This document shows, one piece after another, positions 21,134-33,737 of a DNA stretch of 64,000 bases. Below the pieces are notes generated by a model that was given only the letters and a program-made list of their open reading frames with translations, did no database searches and was not told the origin of the DNA. Source of the DNA: Plasmodium coatneyi (Eukaryota; Apicomplexa; Aconoidasida; Haemosporida; Plasmodiidae); contig NC_033559.1 in the NCBI RefSeq assembly GCF_001680005.1, positions 62,001 to 126,000 on the forward strand. The letters are read 5' to 3'. Every line of letters begins with the position of its first letter. Position 1 is the first letter of the stretch. Both the position numbers and the translations under genes were made by a program.

Positions 21134-22083
21134 TGTTCCTTATGTATATTTGTCATGTATATGTGGAATGTGAATTTATAATTAAAGAGTTTTCATGTTT
21201 TTAGAATAAGGGCGTGATAATTTTTGCCTACTCCCTGTGCTTATGAGCGCACACATATATAATTAAAAGTGAAAAGTAGCAACGAACGAATATGCTGCAA
21301 ATAAATAAAATAATAATAAAGGAACGATTAAATTTTTCATATACATTCTTTCTATACATAAATTATACTAGTGCATTGTGTATGCATTCTTTTCTAAATA
21401 TGACCATACTATTCATACGCCGCCGTCAGTGTGTGTATAGGAGCGGAACACTTTATATATGATTTATATACGTTAACAACATGGCATATTTTTTTTTTTA
21501 TATTATTGGATTGTAGTTATAGTTATTTGTTTGAGGTATTATATTATTTTTTTTTCTTTACACGCGCTACCTCCTTCTTCGGTTATTATTACATGTAATT
21601 ACATGTAATAATAAAGGAAGAGGCCGAGTGTAAGTAACGGTATGGTTATATAGGCAGGTGCATATATATAATTTTAATAGTGTATTATATATGAATAAAA
21701 GAATAGGGAGAAAAAAAAAAAAAAAAAAAAATTTGGGGATCCCTTTGCATCTCCTCTCTCTCTTTCTGTTATTCTTATTTCATTTGGGACCCTTTGCTTA
21801 GTTGTTCCAGTACATTTATTCTTCCTTATTTCTTCTTTAATTATATATACATCTGATAATTTTGGTGCATAAAAATAAGGGAATATAATTCCTTAAAAAA
21901 ATTGAATACTATGTGCACAATTTTGTGTGTGAAATTTTTCTAAAAGGACGAGCAAGTTTGATGTTCCTAATCATTATGACATAAGCACATGAATTTCCTT
22001 ACTTTTTCCGTTCTAAATATACAATACAACTTTTAGGAGAAAAGAGTTTATCATATGCGAAAAAGAATATACACATTTGAACC
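21134..22083. other. gene-free AT-rich spacer between divergent KIR loci
   Basis: This is the presumed upstream region of the minus-strand KIR and of the plus-strand KIR relic. It has short poly-A/T runs and a palindromic ATTACATGTAATTACATGTAAT at 21588-21609. No gene is seen. Confidence 0.5.
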
Positions 22084-22218
22084 ATGTCACCGCAATCAAG
22101 AGCAAAAGGACCACTAACGGTTGGTTTCCTTTCTTCTTTTTATAATGAATATACACAGACATATTTGTTCATATCATATTTCATGTGTACAATAAGCAAG
22201 CGAAGGATGGTAACTAGG

Positions 22219-22289
<71 letters not shown>

Positions 22290-22630
22290 TACATATGTGT
22301 TAAAACTACTTTCCTTCTCTTTAATTTCAGCATACTTCCTTACCATCTTTGTTACGTAATTCTTTTTTTGGAAGAGGAGGAGGAAGGAACAATAGGAATA
22401 AAAAAACAACTGTTCGAAGAGACTTCGACGCATTTACGAACGATTCTGTGGAAACCTGAACGATAAGTTCTACATTCGAATCAACAACAACAGATAATTC
22501 TAACATATTATATTCTATTCCATATTCTACTACTGCAACATCATCATCATCTACCAACAGAAGAGTAGGAAGAGAAAGGGTAGCAAATAATAGGAACCGG
22601 CACAAAAATGTAAGTTATCAGAACATGTAA
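22084..22630 (+). pseudogene. KIR: KIR relic: exon 1 and tail exon only, with TGA
   Basis: Exon 1 is a typical KIR start (22084-22119, MSPQSRAKGPLT, then GT). After a 211-base intron containing a TA microsatellite, an acceptor at 22329-22330 leads directly to a KIR tail exon (22331-22630): HTSLPSLLRNSFFGRGGGR, basic residues, YSIPYSTTATS, and the family terminus NVSYQNM. The whole ectodomain and membrane exon are missing. Phase still matches, because exons 1 and 3 are both phase 0. An in-frame TGA at 22457-22459 would also truncate the product. It looks like a deletion derivative and is unlikely to make a functional protein. Confidence 0.8.
22215..22285. repeat. (TA)n microsatellite
   Basis: A TA run of about 70 bases, with a few G interruptions, fills the middle of the relic's intron. 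It may mark the site where the ectodomain exon was lost. Confidence 0.9.
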
Positions 22631-23471
22631 AGCATTGAATGTGTAATGCTTTCCTCCTTCTTTCCTCCACACGGAAGGAAGGAACAATAATACAAACTAT
22701 AAGGACTTTGCACAGTTTGCGCAGTCAATGGATAATGTCCTTATAGAATGTGACAAAAAAAGGAAGTAGGGTCTAAGGAGGAAAGGGGAAAGAGGGCTTA
22801 AGGGAGGAGGTAGGAAAGAAGGAAAGAAGGAATGAGGAAAGAATGAATAAGTAAAGATGGAGTAAAGGAAAGAAGGAATAAAGGAAAGAAGGGATGAAAG
22901 AAAGAATAAGAAGGAATGAAGGAATGAGGAAGGAAGGATTCAAAGAAGGGTTCAGAAGTGTTGAGGAAGAGTCAAAAATTCGAAATGTTGAATTAATGGA
23001 GGTTTTGCAAAAAGTATTTGGAGTTTCTCTTTTCGTAGGTATCATGTTAGCATCTATTCATTGGTACATATATATATATCATTATCATCATTACCCCTAC
23101 GTTCACGTACTCTAATATATATTCGCAAATCCAATAAATATAGAAGGAAGAAAATGACGGAAAGAAGTCGAGAATTAAGGAAATGTGCACATAGTTCCAC
23201 AACGTTGTTTTTTATATGTATATATATATTTTTTTAATATTCATAGGGGGAGGAGGCGGCGGTAAGTGTAAATAAGGAATTTACATTATAAGAAATATAT
23301 ATATATATGATTGGGAAAGAAAAATCAAAGAAGAAAAAAAAAAAAGAGAAAGGTCATTTTGTTCATTTCTACACTGTATAAATTTTATGCAGTTCGGTTA
23401 TATATATATGATCCCCTCCCCCCACTTTTGGGAAGGGGTGGAAGGAAGGACACATTCATTCACTTAACATG
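22631..23471. other. gene-free spacer
   Basis: This is the 3-prime flank shared by the plus-strand relic and the minus-strand KIR. It holds a GGAATGAAGGAAAGAAGG-type purine tract (22760-22960) and AT-rich text. No gene is seen. Confidence 0.5.
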
Positions 23472-24989
23472 CTACATACTATGATAATGCACATTTTTCC
23501 TTTGCATTTGCTGGTGTTGTCGTTGCTGTGGCTGATTCCCCCTTTTATTATTAGTTCTTCTAGGTGATCTACCATTATATATGGTAGAATTGTCTGTTGT
23601 TGTTGACAATTCAGTGGACGCGTCCATGGAATCGTATGTTGGACCTACGGTTGAAGGTGCTGTTGATAATGTGTCGAAGTTAGAGCTGGCTGATCTTTTT
23701 CTTCTTCTGCTCCTTCCAGTGCTGCTCTTCCCAAATAAGGTGTTTTTTATTCCAGAAGGTAGAAGATTGTACTAATAAGGAGGAAGGGAAGGTTGTTAGG
23801 GTGGAAAATATGTATATAGACATACACATATATAAGAATGTATATATATATATATAATATATATATTCTTATATATGTGTATATATGTACACTGTATAGT
23901 TTATTCTATGCATTTATTTTAAATAAGGAGAGAAATAATAACAAATAATAATAAATATTATTATTATGTATATTTTTACTTCAATTACAATTGTAATTTT
24001 ACTTTATATAGGAAGAAAGTGACAATTGCTGGTAGGCTTATTGTAGCTAGTGCAGAGGAAATAAGAGTCGTGGTGTTACTTCCTGTGGTAACAGGATCGG
24101 TGGACACCGGTTGTTCCTGTACTGTAGACATAGTCTCCTTTACTGCTGCGAGATCCTGTGGTCTATGAGCTGCTAGGTGCTTCTCGATTGTTGCACTTTC
24201 TGCTGTAATTCCTGTATTACACTTTTGTTGTAATAAGTTCTTATATTCCTGGTTACTGAACATTGTGTTAAAGTATGTACAATAGTCCTTGCCAGTTCCC
24301 TCACCATTTCCTGAACATTTTTGTTCAATAATTTCGTAAGTTTGTAGAAGATCTTGCAGGTACTCCTCGGTTGCACTATCACAGCGGGAATTCTTAAGGT
24401 CTAAGTTTCCTTTTATAGTGTTGTAGTCCCGATAATAATCATGTAATTTTTTCATATGGCCGACAATTTCTTCGGTAATGTTGGAGTATAGATGTGTACA
24501 CAGAAAATTACTGTATGATTCTTTCACCCTCTGATAAATGTTTTCCATCAACTTCGAACGTGATGTAATACCTGAACATTTAGATAATTCACCCCACATC
24601 CAATAGTATAAATAATCGCAGTATTCCTTTTCCTTCTGTGCTACACTCACCATTCCTGATGCATCACACATTGCATCCCCAATCTTATCTGTATAATTCT
24701 TATCACTAGTATACTTGTCCAAGGCATCCTTTACTATTGGTTTAGGATTAAAACCGCAGGCCCCAAAGGGATGGTCAAAACTGCTGTACTCTTTCTTTGA
24801 GGGTAACAGGTTGTCCAAATATCCCTTCTGTGAATGAAATTGGTGAAATGTATTTTCCTATGTACCCTTTGTTCTTACTATATTATGCATAAAATATTAC
24901 ACGAATAATGCATATGCACACTACTTTGAATAGATGAACGAAGAACAAGTAGTAGCAATAACCTTTAGAATGTTTGCTTGTTGTGCCAT
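23472..24989 (-). CDS. KIR: KIR protein
   Basis: Exons 24963-24989 (MAQQANILK), 24003-24827 and 23472-23771, phase 0; about 383 aa. Exon 2 starts KGYLDNLLPSKKEYSSFDHP, with YLYYWMWGEL in place of FYYWLGD, MKKLHDYYRDYNTI, regular cysteines, a Thr/Val/Ser stalk (VQEQPVSTDPVTTGSNTTT) and helix SSALATISLPAIVTFFLYK. The tail begins [20 protein letters not shown], has a Thr/Ser/Asp region, a Gln-rich stretch (GNQPQQRQHQQMQ) and the terminus KNVHYHSM. It appears intact. The tail resembles those of the KIRs at 51801-53330 and 55110-56539 (STDNSTIYN-like text). No host match is recognised. Confidence 0.92.
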
Positions 24990-27900
24990 TTTTTTTTTAT
25001 CTTCTATGTATGTGTGCGTGTACACTTCTTTATATATATAATATATTTATGTTAGAAATGTATTCATTATTCATTCATATGGACTACATATGTGTGAGGA
25101 TTTCTACTCGTCGTATCATTATGGACGAATACATACATATGTCATCAAAATATTTCTTCTTTTTCTTCTTAAATATCTGCATTATTTAACTTCCAAATTG
25201 CCATAATACATTATATACATGCATCAGAATCGTTGCATGTATACACAGTTACAGGAGAAATATAAACAGATATGCTAAAATAGAAAAATAGCAATGGAAA
25301 TATTAAATATATTTCGTGCATTTCTTTCATATCCATGCATTTATTATGCATTATTGAATTATTGAATTATTGAATTATATTATTCAGTTGTACATTACTC
25401 CGTTGTGCGTGTTTATGCAAAATTACCCTATTATTATTGTTCTTTGTGCACGCACGCTTCCTTGCTTTTATATGCGTATAGAATAAATACAAATTGCTCT
25501 TTGGCAAATTTTCTATAGCGTATTATTAATTTAAAGTTCTATTGATATTAAAATGGGTTATTAAAAAAAAAATTTTAACTTGAACAGTATGCAGTTTATA
25601 TGCATACAGAACGCTTCTCTCTCTTTCAGTGTGTGTATATTTATTCTTATCCATATTTAATTAAAAGGGGGAGGAGGAGTGTGTAAGGAGAGAGTATACA
25701 TTCATAAAATGAATAGGGAAGAAAAGCGTAGTAGTACGTAGAATGTGCATGGAATCATATATGTTTGATAAAAAGGAAAAAAAAAAAAAAAGGAAGAGAG
25801 TATGTGCATGTACCCTTCCCCCTTTATAATAATAATGCTCCTTTCTGCGGTACACCCTATTCCTTCCCCCCTTTTTTTTTTCATGTACATTTATGATTTT
25901 TTAGTAATAATAACTTCCCCATTTTCATTTTTTTTCTTCCTTTCCCTTATCATTTGATCATATCATATATATTTCATTTACAATATTAATGTGCCCGCTC
26001 TTCCTTTTTTATTATTCCCTTCTGCGCTTATTCTAGTAATGGTGCGTATTTTTAAAAGGGGGGGAAGGGGAGAAGAGTGTGCGTTCACTTAACAATTCCA
26101 TATTATGGTCAATTCCTTTTACCTAATATTTTATGATGATGGGACCTCCCCCCCCTCCCCTGGGATATTCTCTTTTATGCAGGGTTTTAAAGGGGGACCG
26201 CAATGTTACATTATACATGACCAAATATAGAACAAGTTTCGTTGTAAAATATTTGAATGCTTAAAGGATGGTAAAAGAAGTTACATGGGCAAACACACAT
26301 ATATATATATTTCTGAGTTACGCATGAATTAATTTTTTTCTGTGTGTACAGTTAGTTTGGATGTAGTAAGAATTACTCATTCAATGTGGTCTTATATATA
26401 TATGTGTATATATATGTATATATTTCCTATGTAAGTATTTTTTTTTTATTTAATGCTACATAATCACATTTCCCAAAGAGAGACATATGAGTATTTCACT
26501 TATTACATTTTCACGGAGTGGAAATCTTTGTTTCTGTGTATTAAATTTATATGTGTGACCATGGTATTTCTATGTGTGAGACACATATATTGTTCAATAC
26601 CCCCCAAAATTGGGGGGAGTAGTGCTCTCAAAATGGGGGGGAGTGTGCTCTCAAAAATTGGATATATTGTTCAAAATTTGGTGGAAGTGTGCTCTCAAAA
26701 ATTTGGGGGGGAGGAGTGCTCTCAAAAATTGGATGCAGTGTTCAAAAGGTGGGGGTTGATGTCATAGAGTACGATGTGAGAGTGCGCGTCGCTGCAACTG
26801 TTCCTGCATGCCGAATATGTATTAAATTTATATATGTACAGAAATGTCCACACCCCCACCACTGCCGTAATGGTCACAATAGACGCTTATTATACCTAGG
26901 ACACTCTGGCACTATCCTTCCTTTAAGAGGGTGATATGTGACCGGTAGAAATGGATTTTTCCTCTATTTTATTCTCAGAATATTTATTCATCCTCGGGGG
27001 GCAGCTTCCTATATATATATATTAAGAACATTCCCTTCCCATGCTTCACCTTATACATGGAGGTACATACCATATAGGAATTGGTACTAAAGGGGGACAC
27101 GAGGGAATTTTGATTATCCTAGGGGCACCTTCCTTTAATTGTCCAATATGGGCCTCTTGAATTCTGTGCCCCTGTAATTGTAAGGAGGTTAGACCACGAC
27201 AGGGATCAAGTATTAGTTCTTTCTTCTAACCTTTGGAGGTGGTCATTAATGAAGAAGGTAGAGGACCATCCATTTTTTTTTTACTACTATGGAATGTAAA
27301 ACCTCCCAAGTTAACAGAAGCTTATTACATTATTTTATATTATTCTGCAACACACATATGTGCACACACGCAACATGCACCATCTACAGTCACCATTTCA
27401 CTTCAATTGAATATATAATGTTATTTTATGTAGCATTGTGCCCCCTATATATATGCTGGTATATTACCATGGAGTAATGTGCATGGGGTCCCTGTGCATT
27501 CAAAATGAATAGTACGCCTCCCTCCCGGCACTCCCGCACTCCTTTTTTTTTTTTTTTTTTTGTGTGTGTGTGGAATGCTCCAATTGCAATTTTATTACAC
27601 CATTTTGAAAAATACAGTATAGTTTTAATGGGGTGAAGTCGGATGAAATACATATATATATTGTTTTTCTCTTTTCTAGATGGTGACGGAACTCCTTAAA
27701 TGAAATATTTACAACACCAGGAATAAAGTACAACGGAATGAATTGTTCCTACTGCGTATCTGACTACTATGTACACCCTACCACTGTTATGTACTCATAT
27801 ATATATACACTCCTTCTATATGTGCAAATTAATATTTTAAACCAAATTACACTCCTTTTGAACAAAATTAATATTTCAGTTTGCGCACACATAGAGTGGA

Positions 27901-28700
27901 CCAAAAAAATATATTATAAAAAAAAAGGGGGGGAAATATATATGATAAAAATGTTGTTATGGGAAGGAGGATTTGTTATTTCATATTGAGGAATAGGAAT
28001 GGAAGTTGGAAGAAAGGAGTAGTACATCCAGAAACTTTATTTAAACTTAAAAAAGGGAAAAATTTTTAAAAAAGAAAATAAAATAAAAATAATAAAATAT
28101 AAGAGAAGGAATTAGAGTCAAGAATATTAGCTCAAAATGATGGTATATACATAATCACGTTATATGAATTTATGAATAATATGCATTTATCTGAAAGGAA
28201 GAAAAAGAAACAAATAAAAAAAAAAAGAGAAAATGGTAACAATGAAATTATTATTCCCACCAATCCATCATAAACAATGAATATGTAATAAGGAGAAAAC
28301 AAAAATATATATATATATATGACTATAAGAGAGAACACACACATACATATATATATATAACTATATATATAAATACTATATATATCGGGATATATATATA
28401 TATATCTATATCCATATTATATGAGTGTATACAAAATATAATATTGGACTTAGGAGTAAAGAAAAAGGCAAAAAAAAAAAAATAAAATAAAATAACACTA
28501 AAATTATTATTCATAAAAGGGATCACAGAAGAAAAAGGGGAACTGTATATTAAATAAAATGTTATTATTAGAACCTGGTACACGCACACGCACATACACA
28601 TTTTATATATATAATATATACAAAAATTCACATTATATATACATATACATTACATATATATACATAGAAAAACACACACATACACGCCCATATGTAAACA
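24990..28700. other. 3.7-kb gene-free spacer
   Basis: This lies between a minus-strand KIR and a plus-strand KIR, so both presumed promoters face into it. It contains a short tandem repeat of GGGGGGAGTGTGCTCTCAAAA type (26595-26755), the AGCTCAAA octamer at 28129, and long A/T runs. I found no KIR, SICA or other coding remnant, though small decayed pieces could escape a manual read. Confidence 0.55.
26595..26755 (+). repeat. tandem CTCAAAA-TTGGGGGGAG repeat
   Basis: About five irregular copies of a 25-40 base unit combine a G run (GGGGGGAGTAGTGCTCTCAAAA) with AAAATTGG text. Unit lengths vary, so the array is degenerate. Confidence 0.75.
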
Positions 28701-31177
28701 ATGTCCGAAACCGCACCAGCAGAAACCGCAACACCAAACACTTACCTGAGGGTGCGTTCTCTTCGTCTGGAGTTTATACATATATATGTGTAGGAATAAT
28801 AATTTATTTACATAATATAATAAAAATGGAAATAAAAAGGTACAGAAAGAAAAAAATATATTTTTTACTAACCATATTTATAGGGAGCAACCTTAGAAGT
28901 GTTAGACTCGAAATCACGTTTTTATAAGAGGTTCGAGGGACAAGCCGATTACTGTAGAAATGTGAATAAAGGGGAAGAGGTAAAAGGGAAGTTAAGTGAG
29001 TGCAATGAAATTCAAAATGAAGCCGAAAAAATTGCTAAGGGTCTGTGCTATGCTTCTTCAAAGAAGGAGGATGCAAACCAGACGGAGGATTATCAGCACG
29101 GAGATTACGGAACGGACCAAGCGGACGGAGACTCGGACGATGGATTGGCCGAATTGGAGGAACGGTTGAATAAGGCACTTTGTCATTTTTTATATTATTG
29201 GTTAGGTGATATTGTATGGAATAGTAAGGGGCAAAATGTCACTGATGGAACTACATTTTTGCAAATTATGAATAAAATATATTCTGCGTTGGGTGAATTC
29301 CCTGTTAAGGACAATTGTACACTTCTTTATGCCGACATTAACCCTAATACCCTTACCAAGGACCTCTTCGAGAAATGGAAAGCCATATTTGACTTCTCTT
29401 TTGACTACGACGGTATAAAACAAAAATTTTCATCTCATAACAACTCCTGCGATGACAAATATTACCAGCATCTGAAGGATACTAAAACAGCATTTGAAAA
29501 AGTACAAAAAGATTGTGAAAGCAAAGAGAATACATATTGTAAAGAATTTCAAGAGAAGTATGGAACAGACAGTGATACAAACCCCTTAACTTTAACGAAT
29601 GATGATCCAGTTGAGGTAGGGGAAACTGAATCGAAAGTTAAGGTTTACAGGAACATTAATTTAGAATTAAAATATACAGCAGAGTATATGCGAAAGCTCT
29701 CTGAGGAAAAGACTAGAAGTAAAGCAATAATACGGGAGCGTGCAGCACGTCCCCAATCGGATGCTCCTCCTCCTCATTCTGCTGCTCCCCTTAACCAGGT
29801 CAGTCCAACATCAACAATAATAGAAATTTAATCCACCGTTTCCTTTTTTATTTATGGTGAATACGCGCACGTATTGTTCCTATATTATTTACTATGTACA
29901 CTGGTAAAATAAAAAATGGGAAGTATATAAGATTACATGTACATTCCATTAACTACATTTGCAGGATCCATATTTAAGTTACTTACCCTCAAAAGATGTG
30001 TACGGAAATCTGAACATACAACATTCAATACCCGGAAGGGAAGCTTCCGTCACCGCAATGAAGACCAAACTAGAAGCCACCCTAACAGCGCATCCGAATA
30101 CAGTTATCTGTTCAAAGAAGATTGCCTCGGCATGGTATTATATGGACGAAATAATGAGTAGTACAAATAATCCTTCCTATAATGATCGCTGTGATTATTT
30201 CTATTATTGGCTGGGGGATAGTGTAGGGGAGAAATTGGAGGACGCTGGAAAATTCGAGAAAGTTATGAATGAAATCTACGCTAAATTAGCAGGGAAGAAA
30301 AATGCAAGTGAATGCTCAAACCTATATAATAAAATTAGCAAAGAGAACTTCCTGCAAATGAAAAAATTATATGATCATTCCAGGGACTATCCAACTATGA
30401 TGAACAAACTGCAGAAGAATGGATACCATTGTTCTGAGAAACTTAAACAATACATGGAAGGCATTTACTCAACTTATTATAAAGTAAAAGCAGACTGTGG
30501 AAGTAGGAATGATGACCACTGTAAAGAATTTGAAAAGAACTATGAGCAATACTGCAGTAAGGAGTTAGCAAAATTAGAATGTTCAGAAGGAATAAGTGCC
30601 ACTGTCGCCGCTGCCGTGTCTTCCATATTAGGAATAGGAGCACTACCAGCGGCTGCTTTTTTTTTATATAAAGTAATGATCATAATAAAAATATACACAT
30701 ATGTATATGCATATATATATGGACATATGTAATTATATATATATGTATGTATATATATAACTATATATGTATATATATAACTATATATGTATATATATGT
30801 ATGTCTACTTACATATTTTCCACCCTTAACAACCTTCATTCATTCAGTACAATCTTTTACCTTCTTGGATACGTGACTCCTTTAGAAAGAATAAAGGAGG
30901 AGGAAGCAGCAGCAGAAGTGGAAGAAGAAAGGGAAGATCAACTGGACATCACTTTGATACGTTCACAGAGAGTGCCTCAACATACGACTCCGCAACGGAC
31001 ATTTCCACAATAGGAGACTTGTCCACAACAACAGATGCATCTACTATATATGGTGGACCACCACGACCTGGCCGAAGAGGAGCAGGAACAGGAGCAAATG
31101 CTAATAGAAGGAAACCAATGCAACAAAGACAACCACAACAACAGAGGCAAAGAAATATACGCTATCAGAGCATGTAA
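28701..31177 (+). CDS. KIR: double-ectodomain KIR protein
   Basis: Four exons: 28701-28751 (MSETAPAETATPNTYLR), 28884-29798, 29965-30672 and 30848-31177, all phase 0; about 667 aa, nearly twice a normal KIR. Exon 2 is a full KIR ectodomain (CHFLYYWLGDIV, KAIFDFSFDYDGI, family cysteines) with an acidic insert (DYQHGDYGTDQADGDSDDG). It has no membrane helix and ends in a Lys/Arg/Pro linker at a GTCAGT donor (PLNQ). Exon 3 is a second ectodomain (DPYLSYLPSKDVYGNL, CDYFYYWLGDSV, MKKLYDHSRDYPTM) with helix SSILGIGALPAAAFFLYK. Exon 4 is the tail (YNLLPSWIRDSFRKNKGGGS) ending RNIRYQSM. If exons 2 and 3 were separate genes, the first would lack a membrane anchor and the second a start. The downstream flank carries a tandem repeat shared with the KIR at 51801-53330. 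Confidence 0.85.
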
Positions 31178-32331
31178 CATCTAAGGATGGGAACTTCCCT
31201 TACGGGGGGGGCCATAAGCATCCGGGAACTTCATTCAGTGCAGGAACGCAAGGACATTTTTTTTTTTTTTTTTTTCTTTCCTCCTTTCCCCTTAAATTTC
31301 ATTTTTCCTTTCTCTTTCTTTTCTTTTTCATTTTTTCCTCTTTTTTCCTATGCTTTCCTTCCTGGTTTCGCACTTACTCGTACTGATATTGCGAAATGAC
31401 GAACACCGTTAAAATGAAAACTTTAAAAAAATGTGAAGACAGTTAAAAATGAAAACTGTTAAACGGAAACTGTAAAACAAAAACTGTAAAATGAAAGCTG
31501 TGTAAAATGTGAACACACTTGAAATGAAAACTGTGTAAAATGTTTGAACACAGTTTTAAAATGAAAACTGTAAAAAATGTGAACACCGTTAAAATGAAAA
31601 CTGCGTAAAATGTAAACACCGTTAAAAATGAAAACTGTATAAAATCAAAACTGTTAACTATGTGGACACAGTTAAAAAATGAAAACTGTAAAAAATGTGA
31701 ACACAGTTAAAACGAAAACTGTAAAACCTGAACTGTGAAAATATGAACACAGTTAAATGAAAACTGTGTAAAATGACGAACACTATTAAAAATGTGCAAA
31801 CTGTGTAAAATGTGAACATCGTTAAAATGAAAAATGTAAAATGGACACAGTAATGTGTAAACTGTAAAATGAAAACTGTAAAAAATGTGAACACAAATAA
31901 CTGAAAACTGGAAAAATTCAAAACACTAAATTAACAAACGCGTAGCAGAAAAATGCAAAAAATATTTCCGTCCTTGCTGTCGGCGCTGCTGCGTGAAGAA
32001 AGTGCAACGTGCATTAGCAGGTGCGCAAAGCAAAATTACAGGGCGTAAAATATTACAAAAAAAAAAAAAAAAAATAATCAATAAAACTGATGGTGCGAAG
32101 AAAAAAAATTAAAAAATTCAACGCAGTAGAAAGAGAAAAATTTTAAATACAAAAAAACAAGATTGGAAGAAACAAAAAAAAAAAGAGAAAAAGAAGAAAA
32201 ATATCATTTTGTTTGTTACACTGTATATATAAACTATGCACGGTGGTCATTTATGCTTCCCTTCCTTTCTTCAGGGGAGGGAGAAACATTATATTAATTC
32301 CATATTACATCATATACGACAATGTGACAAG
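31178..32331. other. 3-prime flank with 30-bp tandem repeat
   Basis: This lies between the plus-strand double KIR and the converging minus-strand KIR. Most of it is the ACTGT/AACAC repeat (31400-31920) and a unique-looking block (31925-32060) that is also found after the KIR at 51801-53330. No gene is seen. Confidence 0.6.
31400..31920 (+). repeat. AAAATGAAAACTGTGTAAAATGTGAACACAGTT tandem repeat, copy A
   Basis: About 16 irregular copies of a roughly 30-base unit (GTTAAAATGAAAACTGT, AAAATGTGAACACA) start 220 bases after the KIR stop. The same family follows the KIR at 51801-53330 (53336-54230). AACACAGTT and AACTGT are partly complementary, so neighbouring units could pair. Confidence 0.9.
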
Positions 32332-32380
32332 TTACATACGTTGATAACGTATATTCTTTCTTTGTGGTTGTTGCGATCTA

Positions 32381-33737
32381 TTATTTGTTTTTGCTCTTTC
32401 TTTTCTGGTGGTGGTAGATGGTGAAGTTAGTATATGGGACAGAATATTCCGTGTTAGAATCACCTATTGAACCGCTTGTAGAAGTATCCGCTGCATATTC
32501 TGTAGATTCGTAGCCCGATAATGATGTATTCAACTCACGTTCGATTGATCTGTTCCTTCTTTTTCTTGGGGAATGGCGCATCATAGAAAATATAGGGGTA
32601 TACTGAGCAAGGTAATGTAGGAATATGTAGCACATATATATATATAGATAGAGATATAGGTATATATATATGGGAATGCACTTCTTTTTATACTTATTAT
32701 TCATATATAAAAAGAGATAATGCACACAGAAAAATTATTACTATTTATATCATTTTCACTATAATTATAAATATATATACCTTATATAGAAAAAAACTAA
32801 ACGTTGGTAGTCCTATTAATGTGGCAATTGTGGATGAAACAACAGTAGGGATGGTGTTGGTTGCAGATGAGGAGGTTTCGTTCCCTTCTTTTATGGTTAA
32901 TGTGTCCTCTTCGGGCGCAAGCTTCCTTTGTAAAGATTCTAATTTAGATTTTAAATCTGATGGTGGTAGAATACTATTTTCAGCAGTACCAGTACGAGTC
33001 CTTTGGCACACTTTATTGTATAAACTACAATACCCATCCTCCACGCCCTGCTTGCCGGTCCCTCCTGTTTGGCATTGAAACTGCATATCACTACAGGTCC
33101 TGTCCGTACTAGTCAAGTATGTTTCATAGTTGTCGAAACATGTGTTTTCTTCCCCTGCTATTTCGTCTCTTATTTGTGTATAATCTTCTGAGTAGTCGAA
33201 TAATATTTTCCTGTTCTTAAATTCTTCTCTGTTATCAGTACGGTGCATGAAGCAGTTGCCCCATTCTTTCTTATTAGCTTCTATTGCGCTATCTACATGT
33301 ACCATAGTGTTCTTGAAGTCGTCATCATCTGAATATATTCCAGACAATATTCTACCTAGGTGATAATAAAGGAATTTACATTCTTCCAAAGCTCCCTCTC
33401 CTCTGCTCTTTATTCCTTCTATATAGCAAAGTGCCTTCATGATTTCACTAACACTTTCTTTCAGTTTATCAATCCCCTCTAATGCGGTCTTCACTTTTCT
33501 CATGGAGCCTTTTTCGCCACAGTCCCCATTACCCTGCTTCAATTTATTATATATTTTTTTGGAAGGTACTTTATCCAAACATTGATTGTCCCCTTCCTAT
33601 AAATATGTAATTGGCAGAATGAAATGTATACATATATACATTCCATTACATTCCTACTACACTGTGTGTAAAATATTATGTGCTTATTACTTATGTATTC
33701 ATTCGGACCAAGGAACAGTTCATATTACATCTGCCAT
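32381..33737 (-). CDS. KIR: KIR protein with frameshifted tail end
   Basis: Exons 33729-33737 (MAD), 32781-33596 and 32381-32602, phase 0; about 348 aa. Exon 2 starts EGDNQCLDKVPSKKIYNKLK, with CKFLYYHLGRIL in place of FYYWLGD, RKILFDYSEDYTQI, a Glu/Thr-rich stalk (LAPEEDTLTIKEGNETSSSA) and helix SSTIATLIGLPTFSFFLYK. The tail (YTPIFSMMRHSPRKRRNRS) carries NTEYSVPYT but ends KRKSKNK at 32381. In another frame the same DNA reads NNRSQQPQRKNIRYQRM to a stop at 32332-32334, so a one-base indel near the A run at about 32385-32395 has removed the conserved terminus. The ectodomain is most like the KIR at 55110-56539 (REEFKNRKILFDYS in both). Confidence 0.88.
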
